A stretch of 64,000 nt of DNA. Origin: Faecalispora jeddahensis. Its GTDB lineage: Bacteria; Bacillota; Clostridia; Oscillospirales; Acutalibacteraceae. Shown in pieces: positions 16,593 through 25,631 of this stretch. Position numbers and translations under genes: made by a program. Position 1 is the first letter of the stretch. The number at the start of each line of letters is the position of its first letter. The DNA lies in assembly GCF_000577335.1 (NCBI RefSeq), contig NZ_CBYL010000007.1:47060-111059 (forward strand), given 5' to 3'. The notes under the pieces are model-generated. The model did not search any database. It had not been told where the DNA came from and saw only the letters and a program-made list of their open reading frames with translations.

Positions 16593-17516
16593 CTAAAGCA
16601 TATTCTTTTTGCGCAGGAAATATGCAGCGACCACCATGCAGACCATCGCCATCGCAACCGGGAACCAGAATTCCGGGATTGGCAGATCGTCGACGTTCAT
16701 GCCGTACATACTCGAAATAACGGTCGGGATGGAAATAATCAGTGTGATGGAAGCCAGCACCTTCATCACGATGTTCAGGTTATTCGAAATGATCGAGGCA
16801 AACGCATCCATGGTACCCGACAGAATGTTCAGGTGGATGTTCGACATTTCAATGGCCTGCTTGACCTCAATCAGCACATCCTCGAGCAGGTCCTGATCCT
16901 CTTCGTAAAGGCGCACGGCACGGCCACGCATAATCTTTTCGATCGTGATCTCATTCGCTTTGAGCGAAGAAGAAAAGTAAACCAGCGATTTCTGGATGCT
17001 CAGCAAATGGAACAGCTCCGAGTTCTTCATCGATTTGCGAAGCTCCGCTTCCACCTGCATGCTGATCTTATCGATCTGCTTCAAATACTGCAAGTACCGG
17101 GTGGCAACCCGCAGCATGATATTCAAAATAAAACGGGTTTTCAGATTCGTCTGGACGCCCTTGACAACGCCCTCCGTAAACTCATTGAGAAGCGGGTTTT
17201 CCCGTGTCACCACCGTGATGACGCTCTTCTCCGTCATAATAATACCGAGCGGCATGGTGGTGTACACCAGCCCATCCTCGGTTTTTTCCACACTGGGAAT
17301 ATCGATGATAATCAGGGTATTGCCGTCTTCCGAATCGATATGCGAGGATTCCTCTTCATCGGTCGCAGCCCGGAAGAAATCCGGCTCGATGGAAAAATCA
17401 CGGATCAGACCGTTGATTTCTTCATCCTTCGGTGCAATACAATGAATCCAGCAGCCCGGCTCGTATTCCGGAATCAGCTGAATCTTGCCGTCGATAGTTT
17501 TATAATAGGACAGCAT
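16593..17516 (-). CDS. corA: CorA family magnesium/divalent cation transporter
   Basis: A 307-residue pentameric channel subunit for Mg2+ (or Co2+/Ni2+) uptake. Seen: a soluble N-terminal funnel with long charged helices. Two C-terminal membrane helices are joined by the selectivity motif YGMNV (in SSMYGMNVDDLP), and the protein ends in the usual basic RKKN. The ATG at 17516 is 10 nt after AAGGAG; GTG at 17522 is only 4 nt from it and is the alternative. The stop codon of a 31-codon ORF overlaps this ribosome-binding site, suggesting translational coupling. No M-box riboswitch is visible. Confidence 0.93.
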   Translation of the reverse strand: MLSYYKTIDGKIQLIPEYEPGCWIHCIAPKDEEINGLIRDFSIEPDFFRAATDEEESSHIDSEDGNTLIIIDIPSVEKTEDGLVYTTMPLGIIMTEKSVITVVTRENPLLNEFTEGVVKGVQTNLKTRFILNIMLRVATRYLQYLKQIDKISMQVEAELRKSMKNSELFHLLSIQKSLVYFSSSLKANEITIEKIMRGRAVRLYEEDQDLLEDVLIEVKQAIEMSNIHLNILSGTMDAFASIISNNLNIVMKVLASITLIISIPTVISSMYGMNVDDLPIPEFWFPVAMAMVCMVVAAYFLRKKNML

Positions 17517-17530
17517 TGGCACTCAACTCC

Positions 17531-17626
17531 TTACCGCGCGCAAATGCTCCCCTGCATCCATAAGCAAAGGCCGCACCGCACGTTACTTTTTCGTATGGGA
17601 TAATCGCCCAAAGGGTCCGCTTTCAC
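17531..17626 (-). CDS. 31-residue upstream (leader) ORF before corA
   Basis: Starts at GTG, 6-8 nt after a near-perfect AAAGGAGG, and ends at TAA inside the TAAGGAG ribosome-binding site of corA. The peptide begins with a Lys and an acidic residue, has two prolines in its first ten residues, and contains a Cys-Gly-Leu-Cys motif. The strong ribosome-binding site and exact abutment suggest translation coupled to corA, or a leader peptide sensing Mg2+ or an amino acid, as known for other Mg2+ transporter genes. No family is recognised. Confidence 0.55.
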   Translation of the reverse strand: MKADPLGDYPIRKSNVRCGLCLWMQGSICAR

Positions 17627-17673
17627 GATGCCGCCTCCTTTGTGAATGGAATTTTTTATTTGACCCAAAAGTA

Positions 17674-17701
17674 ATTATAGCACAAAAAACCGAGATTGCA
17701 A
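17674..17701 (-). promoter_or_regulatory. Promoter of the leader ORF-corA transcript
   Basis: On the minus strand TTGCAA (17696-17701), a 16-bp spacer, TATAAT (17674-17679), with an extended TGC just before the -10. Confidence 0.75.
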
Positions 17702-17806
17702 GAGAAATCGGGTCTTTTCGGACAGTCTTGCCCTCAATTCCGTTAATTCGGCCTTTTTAGAGCTTTTTTGCCCGAATTTCATTAAATTTAGGGCAAAAAT
17801 AACGAA

Positions 17807-18247
17807 TTAAAGATTTGTGATAAAGCTGTACCCGTGCCGTTCAAAACCCAGGGATTCATAAAAATGGTGCGCCCGCCCGCGTTTTACATTACTGGAAAGC
17901 GCTACTTTATAACATCCGGCCTCTTTGCCGCACTCGAGCGCAAAGCGGATCATCTGCTCCCCGATGCCCTGCCCGCGGCAGTCCTCCCGCACAACCACAT
18001 CTTCGATCACGCCGGCAAAATCGCCGCTCAGGCTCTGCAGGATGGCGAGAGAAAAGGTGCCCACAACACAGTCGCCGTCCAGCGCGACAAACACCTTGTA
18101 ATATGGATATTTTTCGATTTCTTCCAGAATGCGCTCCGTCTGTTCCATCGGGATCGGTTCCCCATTATGGAAATCCGGCTGGTAATAGAGTTCCCGGATC
18201 GCCTGCAAATCATCACGCTGTACCTGCCGGATTGTTACTTTTCTCAT
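17807..18247 (-). CDS. GNAT family N-acetyltransferase
   Basis: A 146-residue acetyltransferase. Seen: FVALDGDCVVGTFSLAIL (beta 2-4), then IEDVVVREDCRGQGIGEQMIRFAL with the acetyl-CoA loop RGQGIG, and HHFYESLGFERHGYSF at the C-terminus. The ATG at 18247 is 8 nt after AGGAGG; an earlier start adds eight residues across the ribosome-binding site. It follows ftsZ on the same strand but is separated by a terminator, so it is not part of the division operon. A REP-like palindrome lies 55 bp upstream. Substrate unknown. Confidence 0.85.
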   Translation of the reverse strand: MRKVTIRQVQRDDLQAIRELYYQPDFHNGEPIPMEQTERILEEIEKYPYYKVFVALDGDCVVGTFSLAILQSLSGDFAGVIEDVVVREDCRGQGIGEQMIRFALECGKEAGCYKVALSSNVKRGRAHHFYESLGFERHGYSFITNL

Positions 18248-18302
18248 GGATTCCGCCTCCTGTTTTCTCACAATATTTTCTACGGTACCGGGTTTCTATT
18301 GC

Positions 18303-18329
18303 CTTTCTCCCGCCAAAGGAGCGGGAAAG
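18303..18329 (-). repeat. REP-like palindrome, copy c
   Basis: CTTTCTCCCGC-caaagga-GCGGGAAAG, a stem with a 2-nt bulge, followed by AAGCAGCCGCTTTT. It lies 55 bp 5' of the acetyltransferase gene. Confidence 0.55.
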
Positions 18330-18382
18330 AAGCAGCCGCTTTTCCAATGATCTATATGAATCTTTTTGTGGTTTTACCCCAC

Positions 18383-18417
18383 GAAAAACAGGACAGAGAT
18401 GTTCACCCTGTCCTGTC
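18383..18417 (-). terminator. Terminator of ftsZ / dcw operon
   Basis: ACAGGACAG/CTGTCCTGT stem (18388-18396 and 18408-18416) followed on the minus strand by TTTTT. It closes the division cluster. Confidence 0.85.
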
Positions 18418-18440
18418 AGATCATTGTTTTGAGAAACGGA

Positions 18441-19553
18441 TTACCGGTTGAAGATAGACATGATATCCGTAAAGGTGTCGTCCTCATCGAGTCCGGTCGT
18501 CTTCTCTACACGCCCCTGCTGCGGACGGGCCGAGCTGCCGGGAGCGGAAACGCCGGTTTTTGCTGCCGCGGGGCTGACAGACTGCGCGGGTGTGCCGTCG
18601 TGCGTGGCAAAGCCGGTAGCAATCACCGTTACGCTCATTTCGTCCTCCATGGACTCATCGAACGCGGTACCCCATATGATATTGGCCTCTTCGTGGGCCT
18701 GCTCCTGAATCATGCTGGCCGCTGTTTCAATTTCGTCCAGTCCGATGTCGGGAGAAGATGTAATGTTGATGATAACGCCCTTCGCGCCGCTGATGGAGGT
18801 TTCGAGAAGCGGGCTGGAGATTGCCATGCTGGCAGCCAGCTGAGCCTTCTCTTTTCCGGAGGAACGTCCTACGCCCATATGCGCGTAGCCGGCGTCCTTC
18901 ATGACAGCACAGATATCCGCGAAATCCAGGTTGACAAGACCGGGCAGCTTAATCAGGTCCGAAATACTCTGTACGCCCTGGCGCAGAACGTCGTCCGCGA
19001 TGGTAAACGCGTTGAGAAGGGTAATCCGCTGCTCGCTGACCAGCTTGAGGCGCTCATTCGGAATCACAACAAGAGAATCAACATGCTCGCGCAGTGCGGA
19101 AATTCCGTTTTCTGCCTGCTCCATGCGGCGTTTTCCCTCAAAGCTGAAGGGCTTTGTCACAATGCCGATGGTCAGAATGCCCATGTCCCGCGCAATCTCC
19201 GCAACAATGGGAGCTGCGCCTGTGCCCGTGCCGCCGCCCATACCGGCAGTGATAAACACCATGTCGCTTCCGCGCAGAACAGCCGCAATCGCCTCGCGGC
19301 TCTCTTCCCCGGACTTCTGCCCGATTTCAGGCTTGGAACCGGCGCCCTTTCCGTGGGTAATTTTATCGCCGATCTGGATCTTCTGCATTGCCTTGGAACG
19401 GAACAGGGCCTGCTTGTCCGTATTGACCGTGATAAACTCAACACCCTGTACCCCCGAGACCACCATGCGATCAACCGCGTTGCCGCCGCCGCCGCCAACA
19501 CCAATCACTTTTATCTGCACGATGTTATCTTCATTATCGATTTCAAAAGGCAT
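18441..19553 (-). CDS. ftsZ: Cell division protein FtsZ
   Basis: The tubulin-like GTPase that forms the division ring. Seen: 370 residues, [13 protein letters not shown] near the N-terminus and the tubulin signature GGGTGTGA at about 106-113. The T7 loop region [20 protein letters not shown] supplies the catalytic Asp. A Pro/Ser-rich linker precedes a C-terminal peptide ending DIMSIFNR, which differs from the DIPxFLR type and would be the docking site for FtsA/SepF-like partners. The ATG at 19553 is 9 nt after AGGAGG; the earlier ATG abuts the ribosome-binding site. It is the last gene of the dcw cluster. Confidence 0.97.
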   Translation of the reverse strand: MPFEIDNEDNIVQIKVIGVGGGGGNAVDRMVVSGVQGVEFITVNTDKQALFRSKAMQKIQIGDKITHGKGAGSKPEIGQKSGEESREAIAAVLRGSDMVFITAGMGGGTGTGAAPIVAEIARDMGILTIGIVTKPFSFEGKRRMEQAENGISALREHVDSLVVIPNERLKLVSEQRITLLNAFTIADDVLRQGVQSISDLIKLPGLVNLDFADICAVMKDAGYAHMGVGRSSGKEKAQLAASMAISSPLLETSISGAKGVIINITSSPDIGLDEIETAASMIQEQAHEEANIIWGTAFDESMEDEMSVTVIATGFATHDGTPAQSVSPAAAKTGVSAPGSSARPQQGRVEKTTGLDEDDTFTDIMSIFNR

Positions 19554-19774
19554 CTGCTGCATCCTCCTGTCGTTTTATATAAAAAAAGAATTATAATCAC
19601 ATTGAAAAGCAAAAACAGCCCATTTATTCAGGCAGAAATACGATCTTTATTCCACTTCCAATTTGCTATCTTATATAATTTAACACCTTTCCGGCAAAAT
19701 TTCAATAACTTGTCCCCTGTATTCACAGAAAATTAAGGGGTTTTTTCCTTGGAGCAGAACGATCTGTCAGAAAA

Positions 19775-20695
19775 TCAGGCTCCGGAAGAAACCGATGACG
19801 ATGAAGCCTGAGAGTTCGAGGCCGCCTGGGCCGGCGCACTGGAAAGCACCCCGTTGGGATCGAAGTAAGCGCGATCATCTTCTTTTGCGCTGCTCAGGTT
19901 CAGAACGCCTTTTTCGTCTTTACCAATATTATCCTCTCCCTCGTCGTTTTTGCCAGTCAATATTTCTTTCCCAAACCGTATTTTATAATCCAGATCGGCC
20001 GAGGAACCCAAATTCATCGTGACCCTGTCGTCGTACACCATCAGAATCCGGTAAGGGTCGCTGATGTCGATTTTGGTGATGGAAGCAAGCGAATGGGTTT
20101 TGATGAGTGACGCAAGCTGTTCATATAGCGCCTTGGAAGAGTCATCCTTATAAACAGCCTGCTTGCCCGGTGCTGCGGACGACAGGGCCAGTCCAACAAT
20201 CATAGTTGTATTCTCGGGGGGCTGCTTTGTCTGCTCCAGCACCTTGCCCGAAGCGTTTAAAAGAACATAGCTCCCGTTCGTTTCCACTGCCCCGGCCACC
20301 TGCGCGGCCTCCACCTGAATCGAGATTTCGGCCGGGAGCCTGCGGGACACCTTCACACTCCCGATATAGGGAAGCTTCTGACCAATGGAGGCTTCCGCCT
20401 GCTTTGTTTTCGCCAGAAACAGATTCTCGCCCTTTTGAATGCCGCATGCGGAAATGATCTGCTCCTGGGAATAGCGGGAGGTGCCCGTTACCTGTATGGA
20501 ATGGATCTGAAACAGCACGGTCAGCGAAAGCGTCACGGCCGCCCCCAGCACTACCAGGAACAAAAGAACATAGAATATTCGAAGCCTTCTCTTTCGTTTT
20601 TTGTGCCGTACCCGCGGGGCGCCGCTGCTTTCGGCATGGCGCGCCCGTTCCGTCTCCGGCCGGGTATCCGGTTTTCTGCGTCTTTTCTGATCCAT
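19775..20695 (-). CDS. ftsQ: Cell division protein FtsQ/DivIB
   Basis: A bitopic membrane protein of the divisome. Seen: 306 residues with a very basic cytoplasmic N-terminus (about 40 residues), one membrane helix (IFYVLLFLVVLGAAVTLSL) and an extracellular POTRA domain beginning IHSIQVTGTSRYSQEQI. An FtsQ beta domain is followed by an Ala/Ser-rich tail. This is the expected position between murA and ftsZ. The ATG is preceded by GGAGG with 9 nt spacing. There is a 221-bp gap to ftsZ without a visible terminator. Confidence 0.9.
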   Translation of the reverse strand: MDQKRRRKPDTRPETERARHAESSGAPRVRHKKRKRRLRIFYVLLFLVVLGAAVTLSLTVLFQIHSIQVTGTSRYSQEQIISACGIQKGENLFLAKTKQAEASIGQKLPYIGSVKVSRRLPAEISIQVEAAQVAGAVETNGSYVLLNASGKVLEQTKQPPENTTMIVGLALSSAAPGKQAVYKDDSSKALYEQLASLIKTHSLASITKIDISDPYRILMVYDDRVTMNLGSSADLDYKIRFGKEILTGKNDEGEDNIGKDEKGVLNLSSAKEDDRAYFDPNGVLSSAPAQAASNSQASSSSVSSGA

Positions 20696-20737
20696 TGTTT
20701 GAAACCTCCGGAAACCGGGGGCTTTGATAACCCCGCT

Positions 20738-21994
20738 TTAATCAATCCTTTGAATCGAGGCGCCCACTGCGGCAAGGCTCAGCTCCATTTGCTCGTAGCC
20801 TCTGTCAATGTGCCGCAGACCTTCCACCTGCGTGATTCCCTCCGCCGCAAGACCCGCGATCACAAGGGCGGCCCCTCCCCGCAGATCGGGGGATTCGACC
20901 GATGCGCCCGAAAGCCTCGGCACTCCCTGCACCACGGCCACGCGGCCTTCCACCTTTATGTTCGCGCCCAAACGCAAAAGTTCGCCGACATGCTTATACC
21001 GGCTCTCAAAAATATTTTCTACAAATACACTTGTTCCGTTCGCCAAAGCGGTCATCGCCATCACGGGGGCCTGCGCGTCGGTGGGGAATCCCGGGTACGG
21101 CATGGTGCGCACGCTTTTGACGGGTTGAAGCCGCTGGGGCGCCGTGATCTTGAGTTCGTCTTCACAGAACATCAGCCCGCAGCCGCTTTCCTCAAAGACC
21201 GGGATCATCGGCTCCAGATGACGGGGATCGATCCGGCTGATCAGGAGGGTGCTGCCCGTGACGGCTGCCGCCGCCATATAGGTTGCCGCTGCGATGCGGT
21301 CCGGAATGACGCTGTGCTCGCAGCCGGAAAGCTTTGCCACACCTTCAATCACGATCGTGCTCTCCCCCGCGCCGCGGATTTTGGCGCCGCACGCATTGAG
21401 GAAGTTTGCCAGATCACAAATCTCTGGCTCGCGCGCCGCGTTGGTAATAACAGTGGTTCCCTTGGCGCATACCGCGGCGATCATCACGTTCTCTGTAGCG
21501 CCAACACTGGGGAAGGAAAATCCGATCTTCGCCCCTTTCAGTCCGTCGGGAGCGCTGCAGTCCAGACACCCGTGATCCTCCTCAATTTCCACTCCCATTC
21601 GGCGGAGCGCCGCCAAATGCAGATCAATCGGGCGCGGCCCAAGTTCACAGCCGCCGGGGAACGAAAGCTTGGCGCGTCCGGTTCGGGCTACAATGGCCCC
21701 TAAAAACACTATGGAGGACCGCATCTCTCTCATCAGATAATCCGGAATATCGCTGTGGCTGATTCCTGAGGAATCAATCGTCACGTCTCCGCCGCTGCGG
21801 ATGACCCGGCACCCCAGATATCGGAGTATCTTCGCACAGGTTTCCACATCTGACAAAACAGGGCAGTTATGTAACACTGTCTCTGTGTTACAGAGCATGG
21901 ACGCCGCCAAAATGGGCAGAGTGCTGTTTTTTGCTCCATGGACAAGAATCTCCCCCTGTAACCTCTTGTGTCCTTCTATCAAAAATTTTGCCAC
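20738..21994 (-). CDS. murA: UDP-N-acetylglucosamine 1-carboxyvinyltransferase
   Basis: Adds enolpyruvate to UDP-GlcNAc, the committed step of peptidoglycan synthesis and the fosfomycin target. Seen: 418 residues, N-terminal FLIEGHKRLQGEILVHGAKN, active-site Cys in PGGCELGPRPIDLH (about Cys116, so fosfomycin-sensitive type) and PYPGFPTDAQAPVMA in the second domain. The start is GTG at 21994, 8 nt after AAAGGG; the longer frame adds 17 residues of poor quality. Adjacent to murG, as in many Firmicutes dcw clusters. Confidence 0.95.
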   Translation of the reverse strand: MAKFLIEGHKRLQGEILVHGAKNSTLPILAASMLCNTETVLHNCPVLSDVETCAKILRYLGCRVIRSGGDVTIDSSGISHSDIPDYLMREMRSSIVFLGAIVARTGRAKLSFPGGCELGPRPIDLHLAALRRMGVEIEEDHGCLDCSAPDGLKGAKIGFSFPSVGATENVMIAAVCAKGTTVITNAAREPEICDLANFLNACGAKIRGAGESTIVIEGVAKLSGCEHSVIPDRIAAATYMAAAAVTGSTLLISRIDPRHLEPMIPVFEESGCGLMFCEDELKITAPQRLQPVKSVRTMPYPGFPTDAQAPVMAMTALANGTSVFVENIFESRYKHVGELLRLGANIKVEGRVAVVQGVPRLSGASVESPDLRGGAALVIAGLAAEGITQVEGLRHIDRGYEQMELSLAAVGASIQRID

Positions 21995-22068
21995 ATCAAA
22001 CACCCTTTCTTGCCTATTGTGCTTTGCTATATTATGCAAAAGCAAGTCGGGTGTGTGACAGGGGACAA

Positions 22069-23190
22069 TTATGTCGTTTGCACAGTTTCGAGCATAATTT
22101 TATAAATTCTTTCGTTGGCATCCAAAATTGCCATTTTTTTTGCGTTTCTTCCCAGCTCCTGTACGCCGCCGGCAGACGAAAACGCCTGTTCGACCATGCG
22201 CAGAAGCGCTTCGGAAGATAGGTCTTTTTCCTCTAAAAGCATCGCCGCCTTGTGGCGAACCAGCGCCATGGCGTTGTGATACTGATGATTTTCCGCCACA
22301 TTCGGCGAGGGAATCAGAATAGACGCTTTGCCCTGCGCCTGCAGCTCGCTGAGCGTAATGGCTCCGGCCCGGCAGATGACAAGATCCGCCGCCGCCATGC
22401 AGTCCGGCATATTGCGTATGTATTCCTTCAGCTGAATGTTTTTCGCGGCCTTGGAATTCAGACCTTTTTCTCGCAGAAGCTCCGGCAGCCACCCGCCGTG
22501 CTGCCCATAACCGTGAATGTGCTGGTATTTTTGATTTTTCGCGCTGGAGAGCAACAGCTCCACCACCGCCTCATTGATGCTTCTTGCGCCGAGGCTGCCG
22601 CCAAACGACAGGATCACGGGACGTTCGTCCAATCCAAGCGCACGGCGGGCGCGTTCGCGGTCTGCCCGCAGAATCTCCTGCCGCACCGGGTTGCCGGTGA
22701 CCGTACACTGAGCGCCGGAGGCCATGTACTGCTGCGCGTCCTCCACCGCCAGCATCACGCGGTCCACCTTGCCGGAAAGAACCTTGTTCGTCACGCCCGG
22801 GTATGCGTTCTGCTCATGGATCAGGGCCGGAATCCCCAATTTTACCGCCTCGCGGATGACCGGGCCGCTGACATAACCGCCCGTGCCGATGCACAGGTCG
22901 GGCTCGAATTCGCGCAGAATCCGCTTGGATTCCGCGGTGGAGGTCACGATGCGCACCAGCGTTTTCACGTTGCGGGCCATCGCCTTCACCGTCAGCCTGC
23001 GCTGAAAGCCGGAGATGGTAATGCTCTGGAACGGAAAGCCCGCTTCCGGCACCAGACGTTCCTCCATCCCGCCTTTGGCGCCCACATATAAAATCTGGGC
23101 ATCCGGCTGCTGCTCACGCAGATAGCCGGCAATGGCAAGAGCGGGATTGATATGTCCGGCGGTTCCGCCGCCGGCAAATAAAACCTTCAT
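22069..23190 (-). CDS. murG: Lipid II synthase MurG
   Basis: Transfers GlcNAc from UDP-GlcNAc to lipid I on the inner membrane face. Seen: 373 residues, N-terminal glycine loop FAGGGTAGHINPALAIA, HEQNAYPGVTNKVL, SFGGSLGARSIN, and the C-terminal donor site AADLVICRAGAITLSELQAQGK. The start at 23190 lies 15 bp after the ftsW stop, so the two are surely co-transcribed. Confidence 0.97.
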   Translation of the reverse strand: MKVLFAGGGTAGHINPALAIAGYLREQQPDAQILYVGAKGGMEERLVPEAGFPFQSITISGFQRRLTVKAMARNVKTLVRIVTSTAESKRILREFEPDLCIGTGGYVSGPVIREAVKLGIPALIHEQNAYPGVTNKVLSGKVDRVMLAVEDAQQYMASGAQCTVTGNPVRQEILRADRERARRALGLDERPVILSFGGSLGARSINEAVVELLLSSAKNQKYQHIHGYGQHGGWLPELLREKGLNSKAAKNIQLKEYIRNMPDCMAAADLVICRAGAITLSELQAQGKASILIPSPNVAENHQYHNAMALVRHKAAMLLEEKDLSSEALLRMVEQAFSSAGGVQELGRNAKKMAILDANERIYKIMLETVQTT

Positions 23191-23204
23191 TGTGGAAAAG
23201 CCCC

Positions 23205-24467
23205 CTAAGTTTTCTCGATCGCCGACGTTCGTGAAATAGACAGCACCACGCCCATCTGCGCCAAAAGCAGCACCAGCGACGTACCCCCATAGCTGAAAAA
23301 CGGCAGGCTGATGCCGGTATTGGGGATCGTATTGGTGATAACCGCGATATTCAGAACCACCTGCAGGCCAACCTGCAGCGTAAGGCCGATGCCGAGCAGC
23401 ATGCCGAACTTATCCTTCGCCTTGAGCGAAATCGTCACCCCGCGCCAAACCAGCAGCGCAAACAGGATCACAATAATGAGCGCGCCAATAAACCCCAGCT
23501 CCTCACAGACGATGGCAAAGATAAAATCGTTCTGCGGCTCGGGCAAATACAGGTATTTCTGGCGCGACTGCCCAAGCCCGAGACCCAAAAGGCCCCCGGA
23601 GCCGATGGCATACAGCGACTGGCGCGTCTGCCAGGTATCTGCCAGCAGCGCCTTTTCTGTGGTAAACGGGTCCAGCCACGCGACGACGCGGTCATTTGCA
23701 TAGCTGAACTCCGACGTAAACAAGACAAGGTAAGCGATTCCGGCCAGGGCGACGCCGAAGGCCGCGCCGAACCAGCGCAGCGGCACACCGCCGATAAACA
23801 GCATCATTCCCGCCAGAGCGATGATGATGACCGCAGCGGACACATGCGGCTCACGAATGAGCAGCAGCACGGTAACGGCCAGCAGAAGCACATACGGGAG
23901 CACGCCGTAACGGGCCGTATCCATGCGCTTGAAGTTGATCGAAATCAGATGCGCAAAGCACAGCGTCATGGCAAACTTGGCGATTTCAGACGGCTGAAAG
24001 CCGAACAGACCCAGGTTGATCCAGCGGTGCACCCCCTTGACGGCGGGCAGAAACAGCACGATCACCAGAAACGCATAGCTCACCAGCAGCAGTGGAATCG
24101 CAAACCGGTGCAAATGATGATAGTCAAAGTACGAGATCAGCAGCATCAGGATCACGCCCAGTATGGCAAACGCCACCTGGCGGATAATGAAGTAGTAGCT
24201 GTTTCCATAATTATAATAGGCGTAGGCGTAACTGGCGGAAAACAGCATCACAAGACCGATCACGACCAGCACCAGCACCAGAAATAAAAATGGCATATCC
24301 AGACCGGAGCGTACAGAAAACACCCGGAACTTTTTTCTGACCCGTTTGGTTAAGGGCGTCATTTTTGCGGCCGCCGGCTGCTTCTGTTCCGGCACATTTC
24401 TTCCCGCGTACGGTTTTCTCGGCTGACGCGGCTGCGGTACCGGATTTCTTCTGCTTTCTCCGGACAT
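23205..24467 (-). CDS. ftsW: SEDS peptidoglycan glycosyltransferase FtsW/SpoVE
   Basis: A 10-helix membrane glycosyltransferase that polymerises lipid II at the septum with a class B PBP. Seen: 420 residues, a basic proline-rich N-terminal tail of about 55 residues, LVMLFSASYAYAYYNYGNSYYF after helix 1-2, the HRWINLGLFGFQPSE motif in the large loop and PNTGISLPFFSYGGTSL near the C-terminus. The ATG at 24467 is 7 nt after AGGAGG. murD normally lies between mraY and this gene but is absent. FtsW and SpoVE cannot be told apart from sequence alone. Confidence 0.93.
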   Translation of the reverse strand: MSGESRRNPVPQPRQPRKPYAGRNVPEQKQPAAAKMTPLTKRVRKKFRVFSVRSGLDMPFLFLVLVLVVIGLVMLFSASYAYAYYNYGNSYYFIIRQVAFAILGVILMLLISYFDYHHLHRFAIPLLLVSYAFLVIVLFLPAVKGVHRWINLGLFGFQPSEIAKFAMTLCFAHLISINFKRMDTARYGVLPYVLLLAVTVLLLIREPHVSAAVIIIALAGMMLFIGGVPLRWFGAAFGVALAGIAYLVLFTSEFSYANDRVVAWLDPFTTEKALLADTWQTRQSLYAIGSGGLLGLGLGQSRQKYLYLPEPQNDFIFAIVCEELGFIGALIIVILFALLVWRGVTISLKAKDKFGMLLGIGLTLQVGLQVVLNIAVITNTIPNTGISLPFFSYGGTSLVLLLAQMGVVLSISRTSAIEKT

Positions 24468-24570
24468 CGACACCCCTCCTTTTTCACGAAATACATCTTA
24501 GCACATCTGCACGCCGCAATCTGTCAAAGCGTGCCGACGAACTGAACGCCATCCATCCTGACGTTGGCGC

Positions 24571-25587
24571 TCACAGTCCCTTGAGCACGCTGTACAGGGC
24601 CAGAGCCCCGCCGGCGAGCGTCACCAGAGAGAACACCAGGCAGATTTTGATTTCGCTCCACCCGCACATTTCAAAATGGTGATGAATCGGACTCATTTTA
24701 AACAGGCGCTTGCCATGTGTCGCCTTAAAATAGCTGACCTGCAGCACCACGGAAAGAATCTCGCAAAGATATACGATCCCGATCGGGACAAGAAGAATCG
24801 GCAGGTTCAGGCCAAAGCCGAGCACACAGATCATCCCGCCCAAAAACAGGGAGCCGGTATCGCCCATAAAAACCTTCGCCGGGTTAAAGTTCCAGAGCAA
24901 AAAGCCGAGGCAGCCGCCCGCGAGCGCGCCCGCAACAATGCCAAGGCCGTTCAGAGCCAGTACACCGGAAATCACCAGAAAGGACAGAGCGGCGAAAAAG
25001 GTGACCGAAGCGTTCAGTCCGTCGATTCCGTCCGTAAAATTGACCGCGTTGACAACGCCGACGATCACCAGCAGCGCCAGCACCCAGTACAGCATGCCGA
25101 GATTGATGCTGCCGACAAAGGGGATCAGCGTGGAGGAACCGGCGCCGGAAAGATACAGCGCCGCAAGGTATGCACCGGCCGCCAGAAACTGCAGCACGAG
25201 CTTCTGCCGCGCGGTAAGGCCGAGATTGCGCTTCTTTACCACCTTGATATAGTCGTCAAAGAAGCCGATCGCGCCGAACGCCAGGGCCATCCCAAGCCCG
25301 CCGTAAACGCGCGTTCTCATATTCAGCGGCTCCAAAAGCGATTTGTCCGCGTTTCCATTGAAATAATAGACGGGGATAAAAATCGCGATCGCCGCCGTGA
25401 TTCCCAGAATAAACATGATACCGCCCATTGTGGGAGTACCCTGCTTTTTTTTATGCCACTTCGGGCCATCCTCCAGGATTGTCTGCCCGAAATGGACCCG
25501 GCGCAAAAATGGGATCAACCATTTGCCCGATATTCCGGTAATGAGAAATGCCGTACCTGCCGCTGCTCCTATTTCAAACCCTGCCAT
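24571..25587 (-). CDS. mraY: Phospho-N-acetylmuramoyl-pentapeptide transferase
   Basis: Transfers phospho-MurNAc-pentapeptide to undecaprenyl phosphate, making lipid I. Seen: 338 residues, ten hydrophobic helices, HKKKQGTPTMGGIMFILG, FFDDYIKVVKKRNLGLTARQK with the catalytic aspartates, NFTDGIDGLNASV, FMGDTGSLFLGG, and the HHHFE motif near the C-terminus (MSPIHHHFEMCGWSE). The ATG at 25587 follows AAAGGTGG by 8 nt; the GTG four codons earlier lies in the ribosome-binding site. Confidence 0.96.
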   Translation of the reverse strand: MAGFEIGAAAGTAFLITGISGKWLIPFLRRVHFGQTILEDGPKWHKKKQGTPTMGGIMFILGITAAIAIFIPVYYFNGNADKSLLEPLNMRTRVYGGLGMALAFGAIGFFDDYIKVVKKRNLGLTARQKLVLQFLAAGAYLAALYLSGAGSSTLIPFVGSINLGMLYWVLALLVIVGVVNAVNFTDGIDGLNASVTFFAALSFLVISGVLALNGLGIVAGALAGGCLGFLLWNFNPAKVFMGDTGSLFLGGMICVLGFGLNLPILLVPIGIVYLCEILSVVLQVSYFKATHGKRLFKMSPIHHHFEMCGWSEIKICLVFSLVTLAGGALALYSVLKGL

Positions 25588-25631
25588 CTGCTGTTCCACC
25601 TTTTGTATGTTCTCTTATTTTCTCCCGTTCG

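Noticed and set aside
17522..17680. M-box (Mg2+) riboswitch before corA
   Set aside because: The leader is only about 150 nt and contains a translated ORF; no M-box signature is seen.
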